A stretch of DNA of 64,000 nucleotides from Nicotiana tabacum (taxonomy: Eukaryota > Streptophyta > Magnoliopsida > Solanales > Solanaceae), in assembly GCF_000715075.1 (NCBI RefSeq), contig NC_134082.1:58367466-58431465 (forward strand), written 5' to 3'. The position numbers were made by a program, and so were the translations under genes. The first letter of the stretch is position 1. The number at the start of each line of letters is the position of its first letter. Under the pieces are notes generated by a model that was not told the DNA's origin, ran no database searches, and worked only from the letters and a program-made list of their open reading frames with translations. Positions 1 through 12,369 of this stretch are shown one piece after another.

Positions 1-891
1 AAAAAGCGAAACTAGCGATCAATTAGTGTTTTTTTGGCACTAGAATCACTTTAGAATGCTTGAAATCACCTAGGATTGATATTAAGAACATGAGGGAGTA
101 TTTACAGAACATAAACCCTTTAAAACAACCTCCCACACGAGCTGGAACGACACAAAAATGAGCAACAACAAGAAGAACAAGAGACTTACTAGCGCCACGG
201 AATTCCCGACACTTGATTTGTGTTGTTTGCCCTTTTTTGGGTCTTGAATCTTGAGAGAACCTTGAGAGGATGTTCATAGGGTTCTAAGGTCTTGAAAATA
301 GTGAGAAGAAATGACTTAAAACGGGTTGGAGGCATCCTATATAGGTCCAAATATCTTAAACCGCCTTAGTGGGCCCCATAGAGAGGTGCTTGGCGCAGTC
401 TCGCGAAAACGTGAATATCTCTCTATTCCGAGATCGTATCGATGAACGGTTTAATGAGTTGGAAACTAGACTCATAGATATTTAATTTGGTTGGTAGATC
501 ACCCCGTAATTCCTTGTAAATTATGAGAAAAGATTAGAAACATTTGACCTAATGTTTAAGTAAAATTATGAACCTAAGTTGCGACAACTTTTGTCGACTT
601 TTGTTTCATAACTCGTTTGACTTCAAGACTTATGATACGGATATTATATGATTAAAATACCTTAATAAATAACATCTTGAGTGTATTAAGCACCGCTAGA
701 TTACCTGAAAATACGAGTTACAACATCCTTGATTCGTTTAACTTCTAATACTGGTTAATCACCCTTATACACTCTTGTATCACTTAAGACCAATAGGATT
801 GACTTCTTATCATCTCAAAGATAATTCCTTCTTGGATTTATGTTAACTAATATATGGCATGAACTAACACATGTGGATATGGGTTGTAACA
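1..891 (-). mobile_element. Gypsy-type LTR, minus strand, cut by window start
   Basis: Read on the minus strand this stretch begins with TGTTACAACCCATATCC at 891 and has a TATA-like CTATATAGG near 338-345. It has no coding capacity. The layout (long AT-rich U3, TATA, short leader) is that of a Ty3/gypsy LTR. The far end lies outside the window, so neither length nor target-site duplication can be checked. The family assignment rests on recognition of similar Solanaceae LTR texture and is inference. Confidence 0.5.
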
Positions 892-1714
892 GTTTACTAT
901 GTCTCGGGCCCAATATTTGGACTAATCATTAGGGTCATACACTTGGATTTTCACAAACGAAGGCAGGATGAAGTTCAACACAAATCGAAGGCAAAATGAC
1001 GAAATTCTTATATTAACAAGAGATGTTTACAAAGACCACGAGGGGCCCTTACATAGAAATAAAGAAGCAAAAACAGTAGCTCTTCAAGAGAAACATCTTC
1101 GAGAACCTCTTCCTTAGGGACTCCATGTCTATCTTTAAAGCAGCGTCTTCGGGAACCTCCTCCGAAACAGCAATAGGTGAAGAAAAGGCTATAGCCTATC
1201 AAAGAGCAAAAGCTTTTAACAAGCGAAGAAAATTGTGGCCTGGTGAAAAACTTGGCGAGTATGGATCTCGTCATCACTACTATTGTGAAGATACTTCTTG
1301 AGACATTATACCGGTGTGGGATGCAAAAATTAGTAGATAGTGCCACGTCACTCCATGGAAAGCAGAGGGAATGAAGTGCCATATCAAGACGAAGTTAAGA
1401 GAGATAAGCAGCGGTGTAAGGACCACATATCTTCTGATACGGAAAATATTTGGTGCCCTTATCTCATTTTTTTGGGCCAACGACAATAACAACTCAGTAT
1501 AATACCACTCAGTAGGTAAAAGCTTTGACAAAGAGCCATGGAATAATTGACAAAGTTGTTGCCGTATGACCTTATGGTCATAGGTTTGAACCATAAAAAT
1601 AGTATGGAGGAGGATATAGAAAAGGGAAAGGCTAAAGGTTGTTGAAGAAAAAATGAGTGATTTGGTTCAAGCAATCCCTCATTTATAGAGAGACAGTAAT
1701 GTAACCGATGGCGT
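892..1714. other. Non-coding, probably transposon-derived
   Basis: No supported gene. Short open frames on the minus strand (around 1008-1674) show no recognisable domain. The stretch lies between two LTR-like blocks and may be the upstream part of the LTR that ends at 2701. Confidence 0.35.
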
Positions 1715-2701
1715 AATCAAGGCTTTTGGGGAAATGGATCGACGGCACAATCAATGCTTTAGGGGAAGCAGATCGACATCACAATCAATGCTTTTGGGAA
1801 AACGGATCGACGATAAAATTAATGCTTTTGGGAAAATGGACCGGCGGTATATTTAATGCTTATAGAGTGACAAACCAATGGGATGTTTCAATCACTTTGA
1901 ACGCTTATATCACAAGCATGGCGTCATAACGAGAGGCTAGATAAAATCGAGGTCAAAGCTATTTCATATCATTCTATTCTAAGAAATGTGGGGACTATCT
2001 ATATATAGCCAAAAATCGGAGAGTTCGACTTTAGGGCTACTATGATGCTCCACACCCAACCTCGAGAAGCCCAAAGCAGAACGTGAGGTACGACCCCAAA
2101 GTATATCCCTCGAGGGAGCACATTGAAAGCTCACTATGGTTGATCTCGGAGCAGTACAATCGATGATCGTCATGGAAAGGCGGGAAAACTCCCAAATACA
2201 CATGGTTAGAACTGACCAGATCTACAAGAATAGTACAAATTTGTACTAAGCCATTATACAGTTGTACCAATATCATTTCCTCGTTATTATTAGACATGTA
2301 CTATGTTGGGATTCCCCCTCCTATATAAAGGGGACTCTTATCATTTTGTAGGGGGATGAATATTGAATACAATAGAACATTCTCTGCTCTTCTTTCTTAA
2401 ACGTGCTCAACAATTACTCTACAGCTTTATTGCTCCTCATTTATTATGTTCATTTATTGTTCATCATTTGTTCATATATTGTTCTTCATTTATTTCTCAT
2501 CATCAACCTATTAAAAGTTGCCCTCAAGGTCCCACGTCGCAGAGCTCGAGGCCTTCGGCCTTATAACCACACTGATTTGCTTATCATTTCTTGTTCATTC
2601 AAACTAGGCATTATTCTCCTAACAACTAGTATTAAGATAAATCACGTATTTTTAGAACCACAATCAAATATAATTGTCATTACCATTTTTCAAGGTAAAC
2701 A
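1700..2701 (+). mobile_element. Plus-strand gypsy (Tat-like) LTR or solo LTR
   Basis: A TATA box (CTATATAAAG at 2321-2330) is followed by a leader. The sequence ends ...CAAGGTAAACA at 2701, the style of 3' end seen in Tat-lineage LTRs of Solanaceae. The expected primer binding site does not follow, so this is a solo or truncated LTR. The left boundary is approximate. Confidence 0.5.
1715..1860 (+). repeat. 34-bp tandem repeat, 4.3 copies
   Basis: Four successive 34-base units begin at 1715, 1749, 1783 and 1817, followed by a partial fifth at 1851. Each starts AATCAATGCTTT or a near variant and contains GGATCGACG-like sequence in the middle. Units differ from one another at several positions, so the array is old. 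It lies upstream of a TATA box in a probable LTR U3, where enhancer-like repeats are common. Confidence 0.8.
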
Positions 2702-3435
2702 CGTTTATATACATATGCATGGCATTATAGTATTAAATGATTCACAGAGCTATTCAAATATACATGTTGAGTCTTTTACTCCATGTTTCTCTTATGTCTA
2801 TTGTTCACTAATTTTCATTCCTTACATACTCGGTACATTATTTGTACTGACTTTCCTTTTGTCTGGGGACACTACATTTTATGCCCCCAGGCTCCGATAG
2901 ATAGGTTGAGGGTCCTCCAAGTATGTTATCAGCTCAGTGGAAGGTGTTGGTGCGCTCTATTTGCTTTGGAGTTGCTTATTTGGTCAGTATAGTTAGGACA
3001 TGTATTGATTGGTATAGCAGGGCCCAATCCCGACCTTTGTGATACTTATGTACTCTTAGAGGCTTGTAGATAGATTTCATGTATACGGATACTTGTATGG
3101 CCTTGTCGGCCTATGTTTTGAGTTTACAAATGATCATGTTGGCCTTATAAGTCGTATGTCACGTATGTAAGTTTTTATATCAGGCTGGGTCGTTCTATGT
3201 CGAGTATTTCCCCATGTTTTATTTTACTTATCTCATGACAACCTTTCTGGCACATTTACCTATGATAGTATGATACTAAAGATACGCTACATAGGTACTC
3301 GATTGAGTAAGGTACCGAGTGACCGTTGCGGCCCATCGGTTTAAGTCATGACAGAGGCTCCCTTGTATCATACTCCAGTAGCCATGCCAGTTAGGGTGGT
3401 TTAGCCGGTTGTTGTGCCATAGGTCAGTGATAGGT
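2702..3435 (+). mobile_element. 5' internal region of the outer gypsy element
   Basis: No open reading frame of note. The stretch leads into the gag remnant that follows and resembles the untranslated region upstream of gag in Tekay-type elements of Solanaceae (recognition, not search). The element's own 5' LTR is not visible, so its left part is lost. Confidence 0.4.
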
Positions 3436-3439
3436 CCGC

Positions 3440-4022
3440 TATATCTTCTGAGGCATTGTTGAGATTGGATAAGTTTACCAAGCTATTTCTTGTTCATTTA
3501 TGTGGTGCAAGTTCTGAGGACCCACATGATTACGTGGACCATTTCCACGAGGTATTTCGCAACATGGGTATAGTATAGACCAATGGGGTCGACTTTGCAG
3601 TGTTTCAGATGATTGTTTTGCCAAGAGATGGTAGAGAGATTATATGTTGACTAAACCAGCTTATTCGCCTACACTTACCTGGGATTAGTTTTCACAACTA
3701 TTTCTAGAGAAGTTCATTCCTATCACTCTGAGAGAAGACTACCGCATGCAGTTTGACCAGCTCCAGTAGGTGAACATGATTGTTACCCAGTATGAGACTT
3801 GATTTGTGGACATGGCTCACCACGTAATTATCTTGCTCCCTACTGAGAGGGAGAGAGTGATGAGATTCATCGATGGGCTCACTTTCACTATCAGGCTACA
3901 TATGGCCAAGGAGACTAGAGAGGACATTCCTTTCCAGAGGGCCGTAGATTTTTCTAGGAGGATCAAAGATGGTTCGTAGTCAGGAGAGGGGGCAGGTGTC
4001 TGATAAGAGGTTACGTCTTCTA
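3440..4022 (+). pseudogene. Gypsy gag remnant, N-terminal half (outer element)
   Basis: Frame-shifted and stop-ridden translation gives a retrotransposon gag-like run. It includes a segment reading like LFLVHLCGASSEDPHDYVD near 3480-3540 and a later LLPTEREREVMRFIDGLTF-like segment around 3833-3890. The coding sequence stops abruptly at 4022-4027, where a nested element begins. The remainder of gag resumes at 25696 beyond that element. Inferred role: capsid/nucleocapsid protein of a chromovirus-type Ty3/gypsy element, no longer functional. Confidence 0.6.
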
Positions 4023-4027
4023 GTAGT
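4023..4027. repeat. Target-site duplication GTAGT, left
   Basis: GTAGT lies directly before TGTTGCACCC, the left end of the 21.7-kb element. The same five bases follow its right end at 25691-25695. A 5-bp duplication is what Ty3/gypsy integrase leaves. Confidence 0.85.
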
Positions 4028-4370
4028 TGTTGCACCCTATTTTGCACTAGTCAAAATAAGATTCAACTTGTGGTTTCTCTGTTGTTAATGAAAGAGAGTC
4101 GCCACCTGGTATTTAAAGGTATACTTGGGTACCTATTTAAATACTAAAGGTAGTATTCTTTATTGGTCTACTAACCGGTAAGAGCATGGGTAAAGGTTCT
4201 TGTTGTTCTAAGGGGAAGGTGTTAGGCACCCTTTAAAATCTACCTGAGGTAAATCCATAGGACTTAGACCAGATTTAGAATTAATTATTTGTATTATGCC
4301 TTAACTAGTATTCTAAGGGTAAAGCTTACAATATATTAGGACATAATTTCTACAAAGGGAAGTATCATTT

Positions 4371-6875
4371 TGTAATGACCTGACCGATTGTTATGCTTTC
4401 TATGGTCCTGTTCCCCTAAATAAGACTACTTGTGTGTTTTTTTACTGTTTTATGACTTGCGGAGATGGTTAGTTCAGGATTTAGAAGGGTTCAGGTTGAA
4501 ATCGGAACACTTGGTTCCTTAAGGTTGGCTAAAAAAGGCTAAGTTTGACTTCGGTCAATATTTTGAGTAAACAGGCTTAGAATCGGGATTTAACGGTTCC
4601 TAGAATCGGGATTTGACAGTTCCAATAGGTTTGTATGATGATTTCGAAAATGGTCGTATGTTTGGATCGGGTTTTGGATAACCTAGGAGTGTTTCGGCGC
4701 CTAATAGTGAAAATTGGCTCTTTGAAGCTTTTGAAGTTCTTTAAATTTGGTTGGGAGTAGGTTTTGGTGATATCGAAGTCCAAATGAGATTTCGAGACTG
4801 GGAATTATTCCATATGATGATTTAAGACTTGCGCGCTACATTTGGTGTCATTCCAAGTAGTCTAAGTATGATTTGACGCATTCTGAGCGATTTGGAAACT
4901 TGTAGTTCATAACTTGATTCAATTTGGTTTTGGGGTGTGATTCTTCGTTTTGTTGTTTTACACGTTCCGAGAGTTCGAGTAGGTCCATATTATGTTTATA
5001 CACTTGTTGGTGTAATGGGACGAGGTCCCGGGGGCTCGGGTGTGTTTCGGACCACCCGAAGCCAAGTTAAAGAATCCAGATTTTCCAGTTCTGGTTTCCT
5101 TCTTCACGAACACGGAAGGACACTTTCGTGAAGAAGGATTTGGGAAGTGGGGCAATTTGCCCTTTGCGTTTGTGAGTAGGGTTCACATTCGCAGAGCCTC
5201 GAGGTCTCAGGTCTACGCGTTTGCATAAGCCCTATCACGTTCGCGTAGAAAGAAGGGACTTGGGTAGGTGTCAATGCCAGTGCTTTCCGCATTCGTGAAG
5301 GTGCCCTTGCGTTCGCGAAGGACAGCGCTGGTAAGCCTTCACGTTCGCGAGGCTCTATTTGCGTTTGCATAGGCCAAGATTTCGTGGGCCTGTGCCGTTG
5401 TCTTCGTGAACACGAGGCTTGTTCCGGATTTGCGAAGAAGAGAGCAGTTGGGCAGAGAGTATTAAAATCGGGACTTAGCCATTTTTAGGTTAATTTATTA
5501 CACTCTTGAGCAATTTTGGAGCTTCAAAAAGGGGGATTTCGACCTAGCTATTGAGGGTAAGTAATTTCTAACTAATGTGAGTTTAATACATAGACTATGT
5601 GTAGATTTTAACATATAAAATTGTGGAATATATGGGTTTAGATGAAAAATCTAGGTTTTGATGAAAATGGGATTTAACTACGAAAATAGTAATTGAATTT
5701 AGTGAATTTTAGGAATTATTCAATTAGGGTTGGGTAATCACTTTGATAGTTAGGATATGAACTCTTGAACATGTATTGACTATTTTATATAACATTTGAC
5801 TAGTTTCGAGTCGTTTGGCACCGAATTGAGGGTTTAAGCACAATCTTGGACCAAATAGTAGGCTTTGAGACGAGGTAAGTCTCTTTTCTAACTTTGTAAG
5901 AGGGAATTTACCCCATAGGTGAATCGATTTAATATGTGCTTCTAATTGTGGGGGCTATGTACGTACGAGGGAAGAGAGTCCATACATAGATACTAATTAT
6001 GCTTATGTTCGGGTAGTCTAGGACCCAGACCATATTATACGTGCTATGTTTGCACCCTACTTGTTAATTTAATTACTTAAATCATATTGTAACTTGATAA
6101 AGGAATCATAAAAGGTTAAATTTCATTTGCTTAAGTTTTGGATGGGTCACTTGACTGTTATTGAGAATTGGTGTTTCTTTAAACATTAGCCTTTTAATAA
6201 ATCGTGAATCGGCTATTTATAAAGTACTTTCTCTTCTTGTGAAGCGGGCCGAACGCCTCAGTAGCAGATAAATGTATCTATGATTTGTGTCGTTCTACCC
6301 GTGGCAGTGCACAATTTATATATTTGTATGTTGGATTGGGACGTACGACCTCGACATAATTCGTGCGTAACAAATTCTTGGAGCCCAATTATAATTGATA
6401 TTTTTTTCATTGGCTTGAGAGATTAATTTGTTAAATGATAGAAATTAATGTGGGATTTACTGCTAATGAAAGAATTGTTTTTTTATTTCATGCTATTGAG
6501 TTTTCAGTTGTATTTATATAATCCATGCTTAGTTATAATTTTGGTATTTTATTGTTAGCACGTAATAATAGTCAAAGTCGACCCCTCGTCACACTTCTTC
6601 AAGGTTACACTGGATACTTACTAGGTACATATTGTTTATATACTCACGCTACACTGCTACACTAATCGTGTAGGATCTGAGGCAGGTGCATCTGGATATC
6701 AGGCCGGTGCGCATCCTTGATTACTACGAGACTTAGTGGTGAGATGCCTTCTGAGCCCGTTCTGCAACACCAGAAGTCTTTATTTTGCATGTATTTTCTA
6801 TCTATTTCACTTCAGACAGTAGTGTAGTATTCTTTTATATATTTTACTAGTAGCTCATACACTTGTGACACCAGG
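4371..6875 (+). mobile_element. Truncated Tekay-like LTR inserted in the 3' LTR
   Basis: The sequence starts TGTAATGACCTGACCG and contains the CG-rich TTCGCGAA-type stretches (5100-5420) seen also in the LTR at 32460-35266. It breaks off after CTTGTGACACCAG. In the related LTR this motif is internal (about 35067), some 200 bp before the true end. The missing tail coincides with loss of about 760 bp of the host LTR, so one deletion probably removed both. Short open frames near 4937-5370 are chance readings of the CG-rich stretch. Confidence 0.55.
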
Positions 6876-6949
6876 CCCAAATCATTTGTACATGTTAAAA
6901 AAATAAGGAGAAGGTCATTAGAATAACAACATTTTATATATATCCATAT

Positions 6950-8940
6950 ATAATATTCTCAATCAATGATTAAAATAATTACTGACAGTGTTTGAATGCT
7001 TAAGGAAATTATACTAAGTAAAGATTAAAGAAGAGATTACTAACATTAGTTAAATTCTAAGGGAATCATGCTATTGTGAAGGTTGTGTATAGTGAATGAT
7101 TCACATTGAATATATTTCGTTTCTATTAAACACCAAACTCCAAGAGAGTAATCAATGTCAATGAATTAAAGGCTAAGGAGAGAGTTCTACTCAATGTCGA
7201 TGTCCCTTTTTAATCCCTTGACACTTCAAAGTTCCCAAGGGTCTCAAGGCCCAGGACAATGTTTGTGCCGAGAAGAGCAGCACAACCTAGATTTAGACTA
7301 TACTCCTAAATACCTTTAGCCACTAACAACTAACTCTTCCCTGTAGATTTGAATGCCAATGAGACATTCTCATTGCAAACCAACCACTATGATATTTCCC
7401 ACAACATGAGCCTACTTTCCTAAGCAAAATGACACAAAAATGGACACATAGAACAATCCTTATACTTCAGCATTAACTAAGTGAATCACAACAAGAATAC
7501 TTATGTTGTTATTGCTGAAAATTGGACAATTAGAAATCACACATCTCGTAGACAAATAAGGCAAATATATTGGAATTATAATATCTATAGGATACATAGA
7601 CTAATGCCTTAACATTTACCACAAATGAGTATTCACTTAGGTTAATAACATTACTTGAATTACTTGAAACCATTAATACAAATTCTAACAGTGACACAAG
7701 TAGGATATTATTCTCAACCAAATAACAGTAAAAGGTTTCCCTTACACCATGTTCAATCCAGAATAACAAAGTAAAGACAAAGACTGAATATATGTTTAAA
7801 ATAATGTTCAAATGTGGAGTTATGAAGGATAAAATAAAGTTCATACCAAACTCCCCACACACAGAGATTTCAATCAATATTATGACTTCACAAGACATAA
7901 TGAATCCCAAATATTAAAGAATCAGTTTGTAAGTATCATTAGGGATTAAGGATAGGGGAGACATGATACTTAAAAAATCAAATCAGCTACACATGATTAG
8001 TTGAATAGTTAAACATGATGGAGTCATATTCAAATTACAACAGGGCACAACTATAGTCTAACTCACAGGATATAGACAGATCATGACAAATACTACTAAC
8101 ATTCAAATGAGAATCCATCCCAACAGGACTGTTCAAGCTAGCAGTTAGATATGGATATAAAGCACTCATAATGAGGATACAGAGGATACTTAAGGACCAA
8201 ATAACATTCATGAAAGCATTTTCTAACACTAAAATCCCAAAAATCTTAACCTAGTGAGGCAGGATTATCATATGCATCCCATATATACCCCAGCTAAAAC
8301 CATCTAATAACATCCCAAGTTCAGAATGACAGAATCTAAAGAACATGGCATGTTAAACATGGAGACTGCAATAATAAAACTAAGTATAGCATGATTGAAT
8401 TCAAAGGATATGGCATGATGGACAGAAAAGCCTAAGTAAGATACCAGAGCTTTAGAAGAGTGTTTCATGTTAATCATGATGACCGCAATAGAAGCTAAGT
8501 AAATAACTCAAAAGAACATAACATGGTGAATCATAAGGCCTTATAATAAAACATCAAGTGGAAATGAATTCAAGATACAATATGATGAGTATGAAAATTA
8601 TAGTAGAGCATTAAATAGAACAAAACTCAAAAGGCAATATAAAGATTATTAAAGTTTCAACAAGACATCAAAAAACTCATGATGATTGTAAAATTTGCAA
8701 CAAGACATTAATAGGACTCAGAATGTAACATGAAAGTCATAACAGAACATTAGAGCAAGGTCTGAGGTTTTAGGAAATTGTGAGAAATCAGCAGGTTCAA
8801 CAACTTAAACAACTTAAACACATAGGTCAAACAGAAAAGGAGGCCATTAAGATTATACAACTACTTAATATTAAACATATACCATAGACTATAAGAGATT
8901 ATCAACAAATTATAATGAACAAAAGAAATGACTAAAGGCT
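6950..8940. other. LTR segment missing from the partner LTR
   Basis: About 2 kb of AT-rich sequence between ATTCTCAAT (near 6955) and ACTAAGCA (near 8955). In the other LTR these flanks are joined directly near 23835. No terminal inverted repeats or coding capacity are visible. A deletion in the partner is more likely than an insertion here, because Ogre-type LTRs are often about 5 kb, but direction is unproven. Confidence 0.5.
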
Positions 8941-10867
8941 AAATAAATATTATAGACTAAGCAGTTAACCAAGCAAGCAATAACATGTTTATGATGATAT
9001 AAATAAAACAATTAGGGGAAGAGGATAGAGGTATACTGACCTCCTATTGAGCAGCAAACCAAACGAGTGTTCACATTAGCCGTTTAGAAACCAAAGCTCA
9101 GGTTTTTACCAGTGAAGAACTTAGAGCCAAAGAAAGAGAGAGAACAGAAATTGAATGAGAACTCGAAAAGCTTAAGCAAAAATCTATTGTATCTTTAATT
9201 TTTCCGAAATAGTTAGGTGTATTAGATATGTCTGTTGAAGATGTTAGGTGCTGATAGGTGAGAACATTAAAGCCTCTATTTATAGTGGTCATTGAGCCAT
9301 TAGGGTTACATGGAATTCAAAATGGTAGTGGAGAGTGATAATAAATTGATGATGTGAGCATAGTCGAGTAAAAATCAGAGAAACAGAGGGAAAAATCAGT
9401 TAGAGATTTACCTGAGAAAAGGGAAGCTAATTGATGAGATATAAGAGATTGCTAGTCAGAACCCTAATATCTAAAGGTCATTGCATTTGACCTCAAGGTG
9501 TCAAATATCAACATTGAAGCTAGCTAGCATCCCAGACTCGCTTTGATTTGAAAAGATGAAGGATGAGATCTAGCGAGTTGAAGTTTCACCCTTTGGTATG
9601 ACTTCTTCAAATGGGGATATTGAGATTAAATAGCAAAAATGGAAAGAAATGAAGAGCTTCGTAATACAGAGGCAGAACGGATGGCCCTGCATACCATGAT
9701 TTAAAAACTTCAGATGATTTGAAGTTTCATCTTCGGGTTAAGGTTTTCAGATTTGGGGCTTTGAGTTTCAAAAGCAAAATGAGTAAGGATTCAGCGATAA
9801 TCATGGATAATGAAGGAACAAGGAACATTTTCTGGTCATGATTCATGACCTTGCACCGATTGATAGGTCTGAAAATTTAAGAGAGATGAGAGAAGAAAAA
9901 GGAAATGATAGAGGCGGGATAGGGGGGAAATGAGGGCGGCGGGTAAGGGGAAAAATGATTTAGGGTTTGAGGGATAGAGGTTGGTCTTTAGGGGTTAACG
10001 TTCGGAGATGGAATCTGAGCCGTTGATTATTTAGATCAACAGCCCTGATAATTCAGGAGTTAAATAATTAAAATGAAGAATTATGGAAGTCTTTGGATGT
10101 TATTGTATAATAAAAATGAAGAATTATGGAAGTCGTTGGATGTTCTTATTTTAACGGTTGAGATTATATTCAATAAGGTTTTAAAATTAAAGGAAAAGTT
10201 GAGATAACATGAGGGCCATTGATATGTGGGATGGACGATTGGGATCTGTTGTGTTTCTTTAGTGAGTGATAGAGACGGGTGACATGGCATACTCTAATTT
10301 GCTCAAATGTGAGGGCATGGATTTTCATAATGGAAAGAAAGGGACGGGTTTGGACGGGGTCAGATAGAATTGAGCTTGGGTATTGGGCTGTTGTTGATTT
10401 AAAGAATAGTCACTTTGTGTTTAATTGATGAATTGCAATTGTAGCAATTTTAGTTTTTTAACCTCTTTAAAATTAATTTAATTAAACAATTGTTTTTAAC
10501 AAAATATAGTAAAAATTATAAATATCGAATATACTACTAGTTATTGTAACTAATTATTTGTGAAATAGTTTATTTTCTAAATTAAAACACTTTGAATTAT
10601 CAACATAGTAATCTAATTAATCAAAATTTTGAGAAGTAATTTGTTAGATTAATTATAAAACCTTTATATAAAAATTGTTTTAATAGTATAATGAGTATAT
10701 TTGTAATTATATAATACTAATACTAGGTTATTGATTTCAAAACTAATACTTAATTAATTTTATAAATATAGGTATTTATTGATAGAAAATATTTTCAAAA
10801 CATTCATTGTAAATTATTAGGTATAAATAATTTAATTTAAAAGGGAGGGTTAAAATTGGTCGTAACA

Positions 10868-10890
10868 GCTACCCCTCTTTGACCGGAGAC
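10868..10890 (-). promoter_or_regulatory. Polypurine tract of the Tat/Ogre element
   Basis: On the minus strand the bases just before the 3' LTR read CAAAGAGGGGTAGC, a purine-rich run placed where plus-strand DNA synthesis is primed. Function is inferred from position. Confidence 0.55.
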
Positions 10891-11551
10891 GATGAAAGAG
10901 TTTTCAGGCAAAGAAATTGAACCAAGCCAATTTTGTCCTGACTTTAGGCATGCATTGAAGGAGTGACATGATGATTATGAATTGCAAGATTTAGGTAGAG
11001 TTAAGGAAAATTTTAGGAAGATGTTGGAGGAGTTGAGGTCAGATTCTGGCTTTGAATTTTTTACATACCTCGATCTTAAAAAGGATTAGGCCTGATGTAG
11101 TCCTGGAGTGAAGATTTTGAGGAAGCGACGCTCACAGAACTTGTCCCAATATCATATTATGATGATACGACAAGACGGAGGATTGGGCACTCATGATAGC
11201 TTGAATTTTGTTGCTTGATTTGAAGGATTTGAAGATTTGGAGTTCCACTGGTCATTTTGTGCCTGAACATGGATCCTTGGCCCGCTAATGAGTTTGTTGT
11301 GCCTCAGAGCATTGAAAATTGGTTTGCTTCCTAGAAAGAGTTCCACGTTGTGATAATTTTTTCCTACAAAAATGAAATACACGCATGCCTATATATTGCA
11401 ATGCAGAATATATTATGATGTGATGTAAATGATGCAGGAATGGTAATACTTGGCTGCCAGCGAGCCGTTATTTGGGATTAGGATGATGGGATACATGAAC
11501 TTGACTCGATTTGTTAACCGAGTTGTGTACCGTTCCGCAACTATCAGAGCA

Positions 11552-11735
11552 TTGAAAAGTCTCTCTGCTTGCTGGGAGAGCTTGACTTGCAGAGTGCGTC
11601 TCTGCTTCTTGGGAGAGCTTGACTTGCAGAGTGCGTCTCCACTTATTGGGAGATCTTTTCACTAAGAAAATGTCTCCTCTTGTTTTGAGAGCTTGATTTG
11701 TACAGTGTGTCTCCGCTTGTTGGGAGAGCTTTGCA
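11552..11735 (-). repeat. About 37-bp tandem repeat after pol
   Basis: Units of about 37 bases built on GGGAGAGCTTGACTTGCAGA recur about five times. Two units (about 11570-11640) are nearly identical and the rest are degenerate. Tandem arrays between pol and the 3' LTR are typical of Tat/Ogre elements. Confidence 0.75.
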
Positions 11736-11989
11736 ATAAATGTAAAATAATCTCTGTTTAGGAGTGATTAAATTAAATTGTAATCATGCCTAAAGCTACA
11801 TGAGCAAAATGTCAAAACATTCAAGGTAATAGCAAAGGAAAATAAAAGCATGCCTAAGAGATATCTTGACTGCGAAGCTAAGTTGCGGCCATCGATTGGC
11901 AGAACAACGTTGATGAGGCTTACGACTGTCTATTCTGGTCTCCGTTGTGATGGAGCGGCGATGCAGATTGTTCTGTTGGCGAGGTGAAC

Positions 11990-12320
11990 AGTTTGATATA
12001 TACAAGGATCTGGTTGGCGAAGCCAACGCTTGATTTGTACAGGGCGCTCTGATCGATTGAGCTGATGGTTTGCTATATACAAGACTCCAATTGATGAAGC
12101 CTACAACTAGTTTGTAAAAGGTGCTCCTATTAGTTAAGCAGGCAATTTGCTATATATAAGGCTTCAACTAGTGAAACCTACGGCTCATTTGTATAAGGTG
12201 ATCCGATTTGTTGAGCAGGCGGTTTGCTATATACAAGGGGTTCAACTGGTAAGGCCAACATTTTGTTTCGTACAAGGAGCTCCGGTTGGTTGAACATGTG
12301 GTTTTCTATATACAATGCCC
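11990..12320 (-). repeat. About 76-bp degenerate tandem repeat after pol
   Basis: TTTGCTATATACAAG and close variants recur about every 76 bases (for example near 12070, 12148 and 12224), each followed by a similar block ending in a GAGCAGGC-like string. About four degenerate copies. Confidence 0.7.
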
Positions 12321-12369
12321 TTTCCGTATCAGTGGTTAGATTCTGAAGTACCTGCAAAGGATTCAAATA

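Larger units (their letters stand above)
4028..10867 (-). mobile_element. 3' LTR of the Tat/Ogre element, with insertion
   Basis: The start (4028-4370) matches 22675 onward. The rest (about 8950-10867) matches 23850-25690, ending ...GGTCGTAACA against ...GGTTGTCAACA. Between these lie a truncated foreign LTR (4371-6875) and about 2 kb absent from the other LTR. The copy also has a 32-bp direct duplication (10070-10101 and 10113-10144) that the partner LTR lacks. No gene is supported in it; the minus-strand open frames at 7530-8229 have no recognisable domain. Confidence 0.8.

Noticed and set aside
2363..2992. Plus-strand 165-residue open frame
   Set aside because: It begins downstream of an LTR TATA box and crosses the LTR end at 2701 into another element. 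No domain was seen.
4937..5370. Overlapping open frames in a CG-rich patch (CpG-island-like gene start)
   Set aside because: The TTCGCGAA-type repeats are a feature of this LTR family and recur at 33190-33310. Open frames on both strands follow from composition.
7530..8229. Possible small genes on the minus strand
   Set aside because: The 126- and 64-residue frames are hydrophobic readings of AT-rich LTR sequence with no recognisable domain.
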